Assembly: GCA_016929465.1 (NCBI GenBank)
Contig: JAFGIT010000397.1
Span: forward strand, 1 to 6,276
Reading direction: 5' to 3'
DNA from: JAFGIT01 sp016929465 [NCBI: Candidatus Coatesbacteria bacterium]
GTDB lineage: Bacteria > B130-G9
Length of the DNA stretch: 6,276 bases
The notes beneath the pieces were generated by a model, which was not told the origin of the DNA, did not search any database, and saw only the letters and a program-made list of their open reading frames with translations. The position numbers and the translations under genes are program-made. How positions within the stretch are numbered: the first letter of the stretch is position 1; each line of letters begins with the position of its first letter. Positions 1 through 6,180 of the stretch are shown here, piece after piece.

Positions 1-1
1 C

Positions 2-379
2 CACACGGTCGATTCCTCAGAAATGGCATTCAAGGTGGCCGGCTCGATGGCTTTCAAAAAGGTCGCGATGGCTGCGAATCCAGTCCTCTTGGAGCCCATA
101 ATGCTGCTCGAGGTTGTCGCACCCGAGGAGTGTATGGGAGATGTCATCGGCGATCTTAGTTCTAGACGAGGCAAGGTCATCGGGACCGAGACAGTCTCCG
201 GCCGTCAGATCATCAAGGCCAGCGCGCCGCTTGCTGAGCTTGCGAAGTATGCGCCGGACCTGAGGTCCATTACAGGTGGCCGTGGAAGCTATACGATGCA
301 GTTCATGACATACGAGCAAGTTCCCGCAGGCATAGCCGAAAAGGTAATCGCCGATGCGGAGATTGAGGAGGAGGAGTAG
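2..379 (+). CDS. fusA: Translation elongation factor G, C-terminal part (5' end outside window)
   Basis: This is the last 125 codons of EF-G, the cytoplasmic GTPase that drives ribosomal translocation. Only the end of domain IV and all of domain V are present; the GTPase domain lies outside the window. The reading frame is open from base 2. Diagnostic stretches are [10 protein letters not shown] and AGSMAFKK (end of domain IV), then [20 protein letters not shown] and DLSSRRGKV (start of domain V), and [17 protein letters not shown] with YEQVP near the end. It finishes in a short acidic tail, IEEEE. The [10 protein letters not shown] form of the motif is seen in EF-G and EF-G2-like paralogues, so this could be a second EF-G copy; the missing N-terminus would decide. 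A later ATG at 23 is internal, not the start. No convincing terminator follows the stop codon. Confidence 0.95.
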   Translation, partial: HTVDSSEMAFKVAGSMAFKKVAMAANPVLLEPIMLLEVVAPEECMGDVIGDLSSRRGKVIGTETVSGRQIIKASAPLAELAKYAPDLRSITGGRGSYTMQFMTYEQVPAGIAEKVIADAEIEEEE

Positions 380-382
380 GCC

Positions 383-416
383 TTCGGAAAAGCCTGCTTC
401 AATTTTAGTTTCCGAA
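383..416. repeat. 8-bp inverted repeat just downstream of the EF-G stop
   Basis: TTCGGAAA at 383-390 is exactly the reverse complement of TTTCCGAA at 409-416, with an 18-base loop. A related string, TTCCGAAAAGC, occurs again around 435-445. The stem is short and the T-run (AATTTTAG) lies in the loop rather than after the stem, so this is not a standard intrinsic terminator. It may be a weak transcript-end structure or chance. Confidence 0.3.
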
Positions 417-469
417 TGTCCTTTTTTGCAGGACCTTCCGAAAAGCGGATGGACACATACACTATTTAT

Positions 470-523
470 GGGCGGGGCTTGTCTCCGCCCGCCTATATAT
501 AAGGGCAGACACAAGGCCTGCCC
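470..523. repeat. Pair of inverted hairpin repeats (REP/BIME-like)
   Basis: Two 21-base stem-loops lie 12 bases apart. The first (470-490) pairs GGGCGGGG with CTCCGCCC around a CTTGT loop, including one G.T wobble. The second (503-523) pairs GGGCAG with CTGCCC, then has an A/C mismatch and a further C-G pair around an ACAAG loop. Read on opposite strands, the two copies align at 17 of 21 positions. All four differences fall in two paired positions and preserve pairing (474/486 against 507/519; 477/483 against 510/516). The 12-base spacer is AT-rich (CTATATATAA). Opposed copies of one palindromic unit in an intergenic gap are characteristic of REP/BIME-type repetitive elements. A role in mRNA stability or termination after the EF-G gene is possible but inferred. 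Confidence 0.7.
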
Positions 524-572
524 CCACACGACCACGCATCCGAATATATTTGTGAGATACAGGCGGGGACTA

Positions 573-1493
573 TTGAAGACGCGCCCAGCGCTCATCGCTG
601 CCCTTTCGCTACTCTCACTGTGCCTGGTTTATCCCCAAGTGCTATCGGCAGAGACAGACCAGCTTCGGCTATTAATCCCGCTGCCGCGCTCGCATTTCAT
701 CGAGCAGACAGACAGGGCGATAATTGACTGGACCAGCCATATCGTCTATGCTGTCGGTTCTTCAGAGGCCAGATCATGGGATGAAACGACCACCTTGGTT
801 CGATCGTATGAAGTCGCGAGGCAGGCGATTTTCGATGTGCTCGAGCGATTTCAGGTCGCGCATGGGATGGCTGCCGGGGACTATCTGGGCACGTTTGCCG
901 GCGGTCTGCTCGAGCTCCAGGGGATGGCGGCCGATCCGTTAATTCTCGCGGAATTCGAGTCCTACGAAAATCGCCCTGTCACATCCGTTCTCCTGGGGCT
1001 GGACCTGAGGAAATGCCGGGTCTTGCCGCTTCTCGTCGAGGGCGGCGGATTGGGGGAGTCTCAGACAGACCTAGCGAGGCCGACGCCCATCCCCCCGAAA
1101 TCGAGCGCGGAGTGGCTATCCGAGATCAGGCACCCCACGGGACTCATCATCGATGCAAGGAATCTCGACCTGAAGCCCGCGCTATGCCCGTCGATATACG
1201 CAGAAGACGGACGGCTGGTCTTCGATCTTGAGTATGCCAGGCGGGCGTGGTTCTTTCAGAGGGGTGGGATCTGCTATATGTCCGACATTGACGCTGCGAA
1301 TTCCGAGGAGTTCATCGGAGTGAATCCGAAGATCGTGAAGGCCATCTTGGTCCATAGGCAGAATGAATCTGACCTGGTCGTTTCGGACGACGATGCGGAT
1401 CGGCTTATATTTCTTCGCCAGCGGCTTACCTTTTTCGCCGAGTGCCGGGTAATTGTTGTAGGCACGCCGCAAGGTCCCCATAGGTCAGACTGA
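573..1493 (+). CDS. Exported LPP20/FlgT-like protein of unknown function
   Basis: This 306-residue protein is probably periplasmic or envelope-associated. I place the start at TTG 573, giving a good Sec signal peptide: MKTR, a hydrophobic core at about residues 6-24, and likely cleavage after VLSA at residue 26. An AGGCGGGG stretch 5 bases upstream is a weak ribosome-binding site. GTG 552 is an alternative. The open frame extends back to 354, but starts there would run through the hairpin repeats and the EF-G end, so I reject them. Residues about 49-93 (DWTSHIVYAVGSSEARSW, then VRSYEVARQAIFDVLERF) resemble the LPP20/FlgT-like alpha-beta domain, where a W-containing strand precedes a helix of repeated AR units. 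Residues 189-218 (TGLIIDARNLDLKPALCPSI, then EDGRLVFD) match a motif I associate with exported relatives of this family. The biochemical function is unknown. A strong terminator follows, so it is likely a single-gene unit. Confidence 0.7.
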   Translation: MKTRPALIAALSLLSLCLVYPQVLSAETDQLRLLIPLPRSHFIEQTDRAIIDWTSHIVYAVGSSEARSWDETTTLVRSYEVARQAIFDVLERFQVAHGMAAGDYLGTFAGGLLELQGMAADPLILAEFESYENRPVTSVLLGLDLRKCRVLPLLVEGGGLGESQTDLARPTPIPPKSSAEWLSEIRHPTGLIIDARNLDLKPALCPSIYAEDGRLVFDLEYARRAWFFQRGGICYMSDIDAANSEEFIGVNPKIVKAILVHRQNESDLVVSDDDADRLIFLRQRLTFFAECRVIVVGTPQGPHRSD

Positions 1494-1521
1494 TGCCTGC
1501 GGCTCAAACGAGTGTCGGAGT

Positions 1522-1547
1522 GCGGCGAGCTCTCGCCGCTTTCTTTT
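1522..1547 (+). terminator. Rho-independent terminator after the LPP20-like gene
   Basis: A 7-bp GC-rich perfect stem (GCGGCGA at 1522-1528 with TCGCCGC at 1533-1539) has a 4-base loop and is followed immediately by TTTCTTTT. It lies 28 bases after the stop of the upstream gene, in the right orientation for it. It separates that gene from the nucleotidyltransferase gene downstream. Confidence 0.8.
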
Positions 1548-1639
1548 GCGGTGACCTGGCACCGCCTCACGTTGACACCCATCCGTTGCCCAATTCTTCG
1601 ATCTTCGAATACTCATAGATGAAAAGCGCCCAGGAAAAC

Positions 1640-1647
1640 GGGGGAGG
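1640..1647 (+). promoter_or_regulatory. Ribosome-binding site of the nucleotidyltransferase gene
   Basis: GGGGGAGG lies 5 bases upstream of the ATG at 1653. It is one of the strongest Shine-Dalgarno matches in the window and fixes the start of the downstream gene. Confidence 0.8.
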
Positions 1648-1652
1648 ATAAC

Positions 1653-2507
1653 ATGAATTCCTTCACACCATACGGTGAGCTCAACGAGGTTCTGAGGGAG
1701 CTTGTGCGGGGCATGCAGGATGCTTTGGCTGATGACTTCATCGGAGCGTATCTACAGGGCTCATTCGCGGTCGGCGACTTCGATGAGCACAGCGATGTTG
1801 ATTTCATCGTCGCGATGGAGGATGACCTTTCAGCGGAACAGCTTGACCTTCTTCAGGAGCTCCACCCACGCATATACAACATGGGGTCCGAATGGGCGAA
1901 GCACCTGGAGGGGTCTTACTTCCCGAGAGAGATCCTGCGGGATTACGACAAGAGCGGCACGCCCGTCTGGTATCTCGAACACGGGGCGCAAACACTTCAG
2001 AGGTCCACACACTGCAATACGGTGGTCGTCAAATGGACGGTGAGGAATTATGGCGTCGCGATGGCCGGGCCGGCGGCGAGGACGCTGATCGATCCGATAC
2101 CCACACGGGAGCTTCGGCGGGACATAAAGGAGACGATCATCAGCTGGGGTGAGGAGATACTCACCGAACCAGAGAGGTTCAGCAATCGCTTCTATCAGAG
2201 CTTTATCGTCCTAAGCTATTGCAGGATGCTGCGAGACCTCTACGCAGGCGATACCGGCTCGAAGCGTGTGGGCGCCGAGTGGGCCAAAGCCAACCTGGAC
2301 CCGCGCTGGTCCGGCCTGATCGACCGCGCCTGGGATGGCCGCCCGGATCCCGCAAGGTCGGTCAGGGAGCCCGCCGATCCCGCCGAGTTCGCGGAGACGC
2401 TGGAGTTCATGAAGCAGGTCATGGAACTCACGAGGGGATATGTGATCCCCGACCAGGCATCGCTTCGAGGGGCTGATTGGGCCTCAAATCTCCCGATTGA
2501 CAATTAG
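1653..2507 (+). CDS. AadA-like nucleotidyltransferase with C-terminal DUF4111-type domain
   Basis: This 284-residue protein belongs to the Pol-beta nucleotidyltransferase superfamily, in the aminoglycoside 3''/9-adenylyltransferase (AadA/ANT) branch. Such enzymes transfer AMP from ATP to a hydroxyl of streptomycin or spectinomycin in the cytoplasm. The nucleotide-binding motif is at residues 36-54: GS at 36-37, and SDVD at 47-50 supplying the two metal-binding aspartates D48 and D50. E86, in HLEGSYFP, sits where AadA has its catalytic-base glutamate. From about residue 148 a helical domain follows, with YCRMLRDLYAGDTGSKRVGA then EWAKANLDPRW, matching the AadA C-terminal (DUF4111) pattern. It is slightly longer than typical AadA (about 260). 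The catalytic residues look intact. Nothing nearby suggests a cassette or mobile element, so this looks like a chromosomal homologue; its true substrate is unknown and resistance should not be assumed. A strong ribosome-binding site precedes it. No terminator was found after it. Confidence 0.88.
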   Translation: MNSFTPYGELNEVLRELVRGMQDALADDFIGAYLQGSFAVGDFDEHSDVDFIVAMEDDLSAEQLDLLQELHPRIYNMGSEWAKHLEGSYFPREILRDYDKSGTPVWYLEHGAQTLQRSTHCNTVVVKWTVRNYGVAMAGPAARTLIDPIPTRELRRDIKETIISWGEEILTEPERFSNRFYQSFIVLSYCRMLRDLYAGDTGSKRVGAEWAKANLDPRWSGLIDRAWDGRPDPARSVREPADPAEFAETLEFMKQVMELTRGYVIPDQASLRGADWASNLPIDN

Positions 2508-2514
2508 AAGCGAC

Positions 2515-2543
2515 GGGGTAGTGGAATCCCATATCGACAACGC
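2515..2543 (-). repeat. 29-base relic of the beta-helix gene's VDMGxHYP segment
   Basis: This segment matches 3259-3287, inside the neighbouring beta-helix gene, at 25 of 29 bases in the same orientation. Read on the minus strand it encodes VVDMGFHYP, against VVDMGYHYP in the intact gene. Similarity ends abruptly on both sides. It begins 8 bases after the nucleotidyltransferase stop and just overlaps the approach to the decayed gene at 2548. The likeliest reading is a fragment of a lost beta-helix paralogue or a recombination scar. Confidence 0.65.
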
Positions 2544-2547
2544 TGAG

Positions 2548-2826
2548 ATGAAAGCGTCCGAGAAGATAGCATTTCAGGGATTCAGGATCCCGACGCTGCG
2601 CACTGAGCGCGTGACCGTCTTCTTCAATCCGGCATAACTGAAGGACTTCGAGGCTTTCCTTAAGGATAACGTGGAGGCCCTTGCCGCGAAGGCCGTCCAC
2701 TTCGCCCCCTCGGGACTTTCGAAAAATTCCTGGACACGGTCAGACGAGAGCAGCAACAACGCCCTGCCCGGCCTCTTCGAGCTCGCCCGACATGCCCGGG
2801 AACTAGATGAGCAGCAATCCGATTAA
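2548..2826 (+). pseudogene. Decayed small gene with in-frame stop and probable frameshifts
   Basis: From ATG 2548 the frame reads a plausible 29-residue start (MKASEKIAFQGFRIPTLR, then TERVTVFFNPA) and hits TAA at 2635-2637. The same frame then stays open for 62 codons to TAA 2824-2826, starting LKDFEAFLKDNVEALAAKAV and ending PGLFELARHARELDEQQSD. Between about 2727 and 2760 the frame-3 translation (KFLDTVRREQQQ) looks more protein-like than the main frame (SWTRSDESSNN). This suggests a one-base loss in the A5 run at 2722-2726 and a compensating one-base gain near 2757-2761. I see no ribosome-binding site at ATG 2548; GTG 2521 is an alternative start. I do not recognise the family. Being TAA rather than TGA, the stop is not explained by the common recoding schemes. 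Sequencing or assembly errors could mimic this decay. Confidence 0.5.
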
Positions 2827-2883
2827 ATCGGCGAAGCCCCTTCTCTCGGCTAATGATGTCGATTGCCAGCGTTAAGAAGGCGT

Positions 2884-4602
2884 CTAATGCAGGGACAGAG
2901 AATACAGGGATATCTCGCCTATGACCTCGAACTGGCCTGGTGTCGAGAGCGCCCCGGCGAAGAGATAGCCGCCTGCCGGAAGTCCGCCCGGCACGAATAT
3001 GTCGAGTAATGTCTCAGGCGACATCAGGTAACCCTGCTCGAGAAGAAGCCCGGTAATGCAGGGGAATATGCCGAAGTCGATAAGCGTCGGTGAGATGCAG
3101 AGGATCTTCCCGTCGGGCATGACAAATGCGAAATAGACATCAACGGTTATATCCGAGCCTGAATTACTGATTTGATACATGCCTATCAGTTGCTCCCCGG
3201 CAGCGAATTCACTCGCGTTCAGCCAGCAGTCGATTGTCGGGACCTCATCGGAGCCCAGCGGGTAGTGATACCCCATATCGACAACGCCTGTGTCCGGCGT
3301 GCCATCCGCCTGCGTGGTGTGGTTGGTTAGTCCTGCATCTGCGGCAGATTGGCTTCCAGCGTCAATGCACGGGCTGTCGGGATCAAGGTAGTAATCGCCC
3401 AATGGGCCAGTTTCGAATAGCGGGTCTTCCGAGATGTTGCCAGCTCCCCAGTAATCGCTCTGGGTGCAGCAGTAAGAGAGCGAGACGCCTCCTCCCATCT
3501 CGTCAATCGTATCGCCAGCCCCCCAGATTATACAATTCTGAACAACTGGAGTCGCGTCCATTGAGCAAATCGCGCCACCCGTATTATAGCCGGCATCGTT
3601 TTTCGTGAGCGTGCAGTTCAAAATCTCCGGAGAGCATTCTCCATCGTAGGCCCCAAATAATAAAGCTCCACCGCAAATCGACGCATAATTGCCCATAAAC
3701 AGGCAGTTTCTGAAAGACGGAGAGTCATCCCCTACGCAGACGCCACCGCCCATCCCGCTGGCACTTATATCACCCCCGGACGAATTATCTGATATAACGC
3801 AATCTCGGATTACGGTCTCATATTTACTCTCGGCCATCCCTCTACCCAGAACATCCGTAAAAGCTCGATGACCATACGTGTATGCCGCCCCATAAATGCC
3901 TGCCCCCATGCCGCCACCATCTCCTCTCCCCAATGCTGTGTTCTCCGCTATCACACATCCATCAATCGTCAGCGAGCAATTGATCCATGATATGCCGCCG
4001 CCGCTGCAATAGCCATCATCCTCCGTTGCAGCATCAACGGTATTCCGGATTACTTGGCAGTCACGCAATGTGCCCGACGATTCCATCAGATACAATCCAG
4101 CACCCATCACGGCGCTATTCTCAGATATGATGCAAGCATCGATCATCAGGCTATTGCAGCCTGAAGACATCACGCCTCCGCCGGTGCCCTGAGACCTGAT
4201 CACATCTGCCTTTCCACCTCTCAACATGAGATTGGACAAAGCCGCATCGTCCAGACTCATGCAACTCACCACCGGATAGGCTTCGCCCTCGGCATCGAGT
4301 ATCGTCGAATCTGCGCCCGCGCCAATGAGCGAAGTGTATGACTCCATTGTTATCGGGTATGGCTCCCCGTTGGCTGTCTCGCTATACGTCCCCGCCGCTA
4401 TATAAATGTTCGCTGGATTGCTCGAAGTACCGCGTACCCTTGACAGTGCATATCCGATATTGAGCCAAGCGTCATCAGAGAAGCGTCCCCCGTTCGAGTT
4501 GCTGCCGTTCACACCATCGACATAATAATCTGCTCCCAGAGCGATGCCGCAAATGAAGCTGACTGTGATAACAAACATGAGTGCAACGCGTATTTTGGAC
4601 AT
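2884..4602 (-). CDS. Secreted right-handed parallel beta-helix protein, choice-of-anchor-Q-like
   Basis: This 572-residue extracellular or surface protein starts at ATG 4602, with AAAAGGAGG 6 bases upstream. A signal peptide covers residues 1 to about 24, with cleavage near ALGA before DYYVDG. Residues about 45-101 (GYALSRVRG, IYIAAGTYSETANGEPYPIT, SLIGAG) resemble the DUF1565 start of beta-helix proteins. The helix has regular rungs with stacked Cys and Asn: DACIISEN 155-162, DCQVIRN 181-187, DGCVIAEN 214-221, DCVISDN 267-273, NCLFMGN 299-305, NCTLTKN 329-335, NCIIWG 356-361. It closes with DPLFETGPLGDYYLDPDSPC then IDAG (393-416) and VVDMGYHYP (440-448), a choice-of-anchor-Q-like ending. 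Residues 451-572 form a separate beta-rich, probably Ig-like domain of unknown role. No catalytic residues stand out, so carbohydrate binding, adhesion or a lyase function cannot be told apart. It runs convergently with the genes to its left and has its own probable promoter. Confidence 0.9.
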   Translation of the reverse strand: MSKIRVALMFVITVSFICGIALGADYYVDGVNGSNSNGGRFSDDAWLNIGYALSRVRGTSSNPANIYIAAGTYSETANGEPYPITMESYTSLIGAGADSTILDAEGEAYPVVSCMSLDDAALSNLMLRGGKADVIRSQGTGGGVMSSGCNSLMIDACIISENSAVMGAGLYLMESSGTLRDCQVIRNTVDAATEDDGYCSGGGISWINCSLTIDGCVIAENTALGRGDGGGMGAGIYGAAYTYGHRAFTDVLGRGMAESKYETVIRDCVISDNSSGGDISASGMGGGVCVGDDSPSFRNCLFMGNYASICGGALLFGAYDGECSPEILNCTLTKNDAGYNTGGAICSMDATPVVQNCIIWGAGDTIDEMGGGVSLSYCCTQSDYWGAGNISEDPLFETGPLGDYYLDPDSPCIDAGSQSAADAGLTNHTTQADGTPDTGVVDMGYHYPLGSDEVPTIDCWLNASEFAAGEQLIGMYQISNSGSDITVDVYFAFVMPDGKILCISPTLIDFGIFPCITGLLLEQGYLMSPETLLDIFVPGGLPAGGYLFAGALSTPGQFEVIGEISLYSLSLH

Positions 4603-4650
4603 TGTAGGCCTCCTTTTGATGGTTCATAAGAGCATCTCTCTATTCTATCT

Positions 4651-4656
4651 ATTATA
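4651..4656 (-). promoter_or_regulatory. -10 box of the beta-helix gene promoter
   Basis: The minus strand reads TATAAT, a perfect sigma70-type -10 box, 48 bases upstream of the beta-helix start codon. This implies a short leader of about 40 bases. No good -35 box is present at 16-18 bases' spacing; that position is taken up by the hairpin at 4673-4689. Confidence 0.5.
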
Positions 4657-4672
4657 TCCCAGGCCTTTTGAA

Positions 4673-4689
4673 GGGCGATATCTTCGCCC
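4673..4689. repeat. 6-bp GC-rich hairpin between the two minus-strand genes
   Basis: GGGCGA (4673-4678) and TCGCCC (4684-4689) form a perfect stem with a 5-base loop. On the minus strand it lies 65 bases after the stop of the propeller-like gene and overlaps the expected -35 region of the beta-helix promoter. In that direction it is followed by TTCAAAAGG rather than a T-run, so it is a poor intrinsic terminator. It could be a weak terminator or an operator. Confidence 0.4.
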
Positions 4690-4753
4690 ATTTTCACTAG
4701 ATACGAGACTCGCACATGTCTGGCGCATTTCATCACCTGCAATCCGAATATCC

Positions 4754-6076
4754 TCAAGGTGCGAAGGAAGATATAACCGATCCGTCAAATTTCCTGACGA
4801 TAATCTTTCCTTTCTTCTTGTCCCAATACGCCAGCTTCTCTCCATCGATATCCCAATCATATGTGCTGTAACCTGCGGAGTTCTTCGGGGTGCCCAAGAT
4901 AATAATGGGCTCAGGAAATGCAGTGCGCTTGATCAGTTTGCCCCCCAAGTCGTAGATGGCGCAGGCTTCAATCGAAAGCACGTCTCCGTCCCATTGGCCC
5001 TGGAGCACGCCAAACTGCTTGTTATCATGGGCGCAGCGCATACTAAGCCCCCGGATGTCCTTTGAGACAAATATTTCTTTTCCGGTGGCTGTCTCAAGAC
5101 GCCAAAAAGAGTTCGGCTTATCAGAAGACGAATCCTCAAAATTCCGCTTGAAATAGAACATGAACCTCCGATCTGGGGTAACACCCGCGAGACCACGTGT
5201 GCCTGCAACCAGTGTCTTGCCGCCTTGAAGGAAATCCACCGTGGTTCTGCCGGATGTGACTCCTCGCCTAACCCCAATGATCGGTTCACCAGCAGTTGGA
5301 ATCACACAGCTGTCGAGTGATTTAGAATATCCAGGCAATTCTATGAGCTTGCTGAGCAATCCATCATTCAGGGAATACAGCGCCAGGCTCAACTGACTGG
5401 TTGAAATCCTGTCACTAACCGTCGATCCAGGACTGGTTGACCTACTGATGTTTGAAGCCATCGACAAACAGCCGGGGACCTCTGCTCCATTTATGATGAC
5501 CGGAAGAACATCGGACGGAACACCAGCCTTATAGGAACATATCATAGCTTCATCTCTTCGTTGGAGCCGAATATCCAGTGTCAACTCCTGAGTATCAAAG
5601 GAGTAAATGCAGGGGCTTAGTAAGAAGGATGAAGCCCCTCCCTGCAGAAATAAATCGCAATCCTTGCGCGAAGTCGCGTTAAAGAAAAAATACCTTGGGA
5701 ATCCTGCGTTGGAGAAGAGTGGAAACGATCTCCACAGACCGGCACCCACGACCTCCCGGGGTTTCTGAATTTGAGCATCATTCTCAGACCAGAGGCATAG
5801 CTCACAAAGGTCTAGGAAATCGGAGGCATCCCTGTTGAACACCACGGTTTCATTCTTCTTTATATAGATGATGGAGTTTCCATCTCCCGCAAAGGCAAGG
5901 TCTCGCACCCCCTCGCTGCTCTTGATTTCTCTGTGGATTTTGCCCCTGCTTCCCATAGCGACGCTTTTGTGGCAATCCGATGCTAGCAAAAAACTCAGAG
6001 CTAGAATAACTGCGAGGCAGGCATTCAGTCTTGGTCTCTCAAGAATCCCAAAGAATATTGAGTCTGTCTTGTGCAT
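4754..6076 (-). CDS. Exported protein with beta-propeller-like segments, function unknown
   Basis: This 440-residue protein starts at ATG 6076, chosen because GGAGG lies 8 bases upstream; in-frame ATGs at 6091 and 6112 lack such a site. The N-terminus has a long polar region (MHKTDSIFFGILERPR) and a hydrophobic segment at residues 19-32, a signal peptide or membrane anchor. LLASDC at 30-35 resembles a lipobox, but Asp precedes the Cys, which is atypical. Several segments look like beta-propeller blades of the WD40/TolB type: GVRDLAFAGDGNSIIYIKKN near the start, GLAGVTPDRRFMFYF in the later half, and WDIDGEKLAYWDKKKG with IIVRKFDG at the end. The middle is more irregular and Cys-containing. 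I do not recognise the exact family; a periplasmic or surface propeller used as a binding scaffold is an inference. It ends 151 bases before the beta-helix gene on the same strand, which has its own -10 box, so co-transcription is possible but not required. Confidence 0.75.
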   Translation of the reverse strand: MHKTDSIFFGILERPRLNACLAVILALSFLLASDCHKSVAMGSRGKIHREIKSSEGVRDLAFAGDGNSIIYIKKNETVVFNRDASDFLDLCELCLWSENDAQIQKPREVVGAGLWRSFPLFSNAGFPRYFFFNATSRKDCDLFLQGGASSFLLSPCIYSFDTQELTLDIRLQRRDEAMICSYKAGVPSDVLPVIINGAEVPGCLSMASNISRSTSPGSTVSDRISTSQLSLALYSLNDGLLSKLIELPGYSKSLDSCVIPTAGEPIIGVRRGVTSGRTTVDFLQGGKTLVAGTRGLAGVTPDRRFMFYFKRNFEDSSSDKPNSFWRLETATGKEIFVSKDIRGLSMRCAHDNKQFGVLQGQWDGDVLSIEACAIYDLGGKLIKRTAFPEPIIILGTPKNSAGYSTYDWDIDGEKLAYWDKKKGKIIVRKFDGSVISSFAP

Positions 6077-6084
6077 TCTCAAGT

Positions 6085-6089
6085 CCTCC
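6085..6089 (-). promoter_or_regulatory. Ribosome-binding site that sets the propeller-like gene start
   Basis: The minus strand carries GGAGG with an 8-base spacer to ATG 6076. The other in-frame ATGs at 6091 and 6112 lack a purine-rich site at a suitable distance, so 6076 is preferred. Confidence 0.65.
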
Positions 6090-6112
6090 ATTATTCCGAT
6101 GTTGTCAGACAA

Positions 6113-6180
6113 TTATCTATAAGTGAACTTGATAGTATATTATTAATATTCTTTCTCCATATCTTTTTCTATTGATTATC
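6113..6180 (-). promoter_or_regulatory. AT-rich probable promoter region of the propeller-like gene
   Basis: This stretch is far richer in A and T than the rest of the window. On the minus strand it contains TATACT (6134-6139), a near-consensus -10 box about 58 bases upstream of the start codon at 6076, and a TAGATAAT string closer in. No clear -35 hexamer is found at the right spacing, so the exact promoter is uncertain. Confidence 0.35.

Noticed and set aside
354-572. Extended N-terminus of the LPP20-like gene (starts at 354 or 468)
   Set aside because: It would overlap the EF-G end, pass through the inverted hairpins and put an Arg/Pro-rich stretch before the signal peptide. TTG 573 or GTG 552 gives a normal signal peptide.
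17-595. Long minus-strand open frame of 192 codons
   Set aside because: It lies opposite the EF-G end, the hairpin repeats and the LPP20-like signal peptide. The plus-strand EF-G homology is unmistakable, and the minus-strand translation has no recognisable motif.
1572-1577. TTGACA as a -35 box for the nucleotidyltransferase gene
   Set aside because: The hexamer is perfect, but no -10 box is found 16-18 bases downstream (the sequence there is TCTTCG), so I do not call a promoter.
1182-1582. Overlapping minus-strand open frames opposite the LPP20-like gene
   Set aside because: They are shadows of the plus-strand gene, with no recognisable motifs or ribosome-binding sites.
2428-2759. Minus-strand open frames across the nucleotidyltransferase end and the decayed locus
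   Set aside because: Only the short VVDMGFHYP stretch is meaningful, and it is reported as a relic. The rest lies opposite more protein-like plus-strand sequence.
2826-2861. Possible shared terminator between the convergent genes (AATCG...CGATT with AGCC...GGCT)
   Set aside because: The stem is interrupted and no T-run follows on either strand.
3234-3608. Plus-strand open frame within the beta-helix gene
   Set aside because: It is antisense to a gene with clear beta-helix rungs, and its Arg/Ser/Pro-rich composition is typical of a shadow frame.
4544-5065. Plus-strand open frame of 173 codons
   Set aside because: It runs opposite the propeller-like gene and the intergenic promoter region, with no motif; its Leu/Ile-rich start reflects AT-rich complement sequence.
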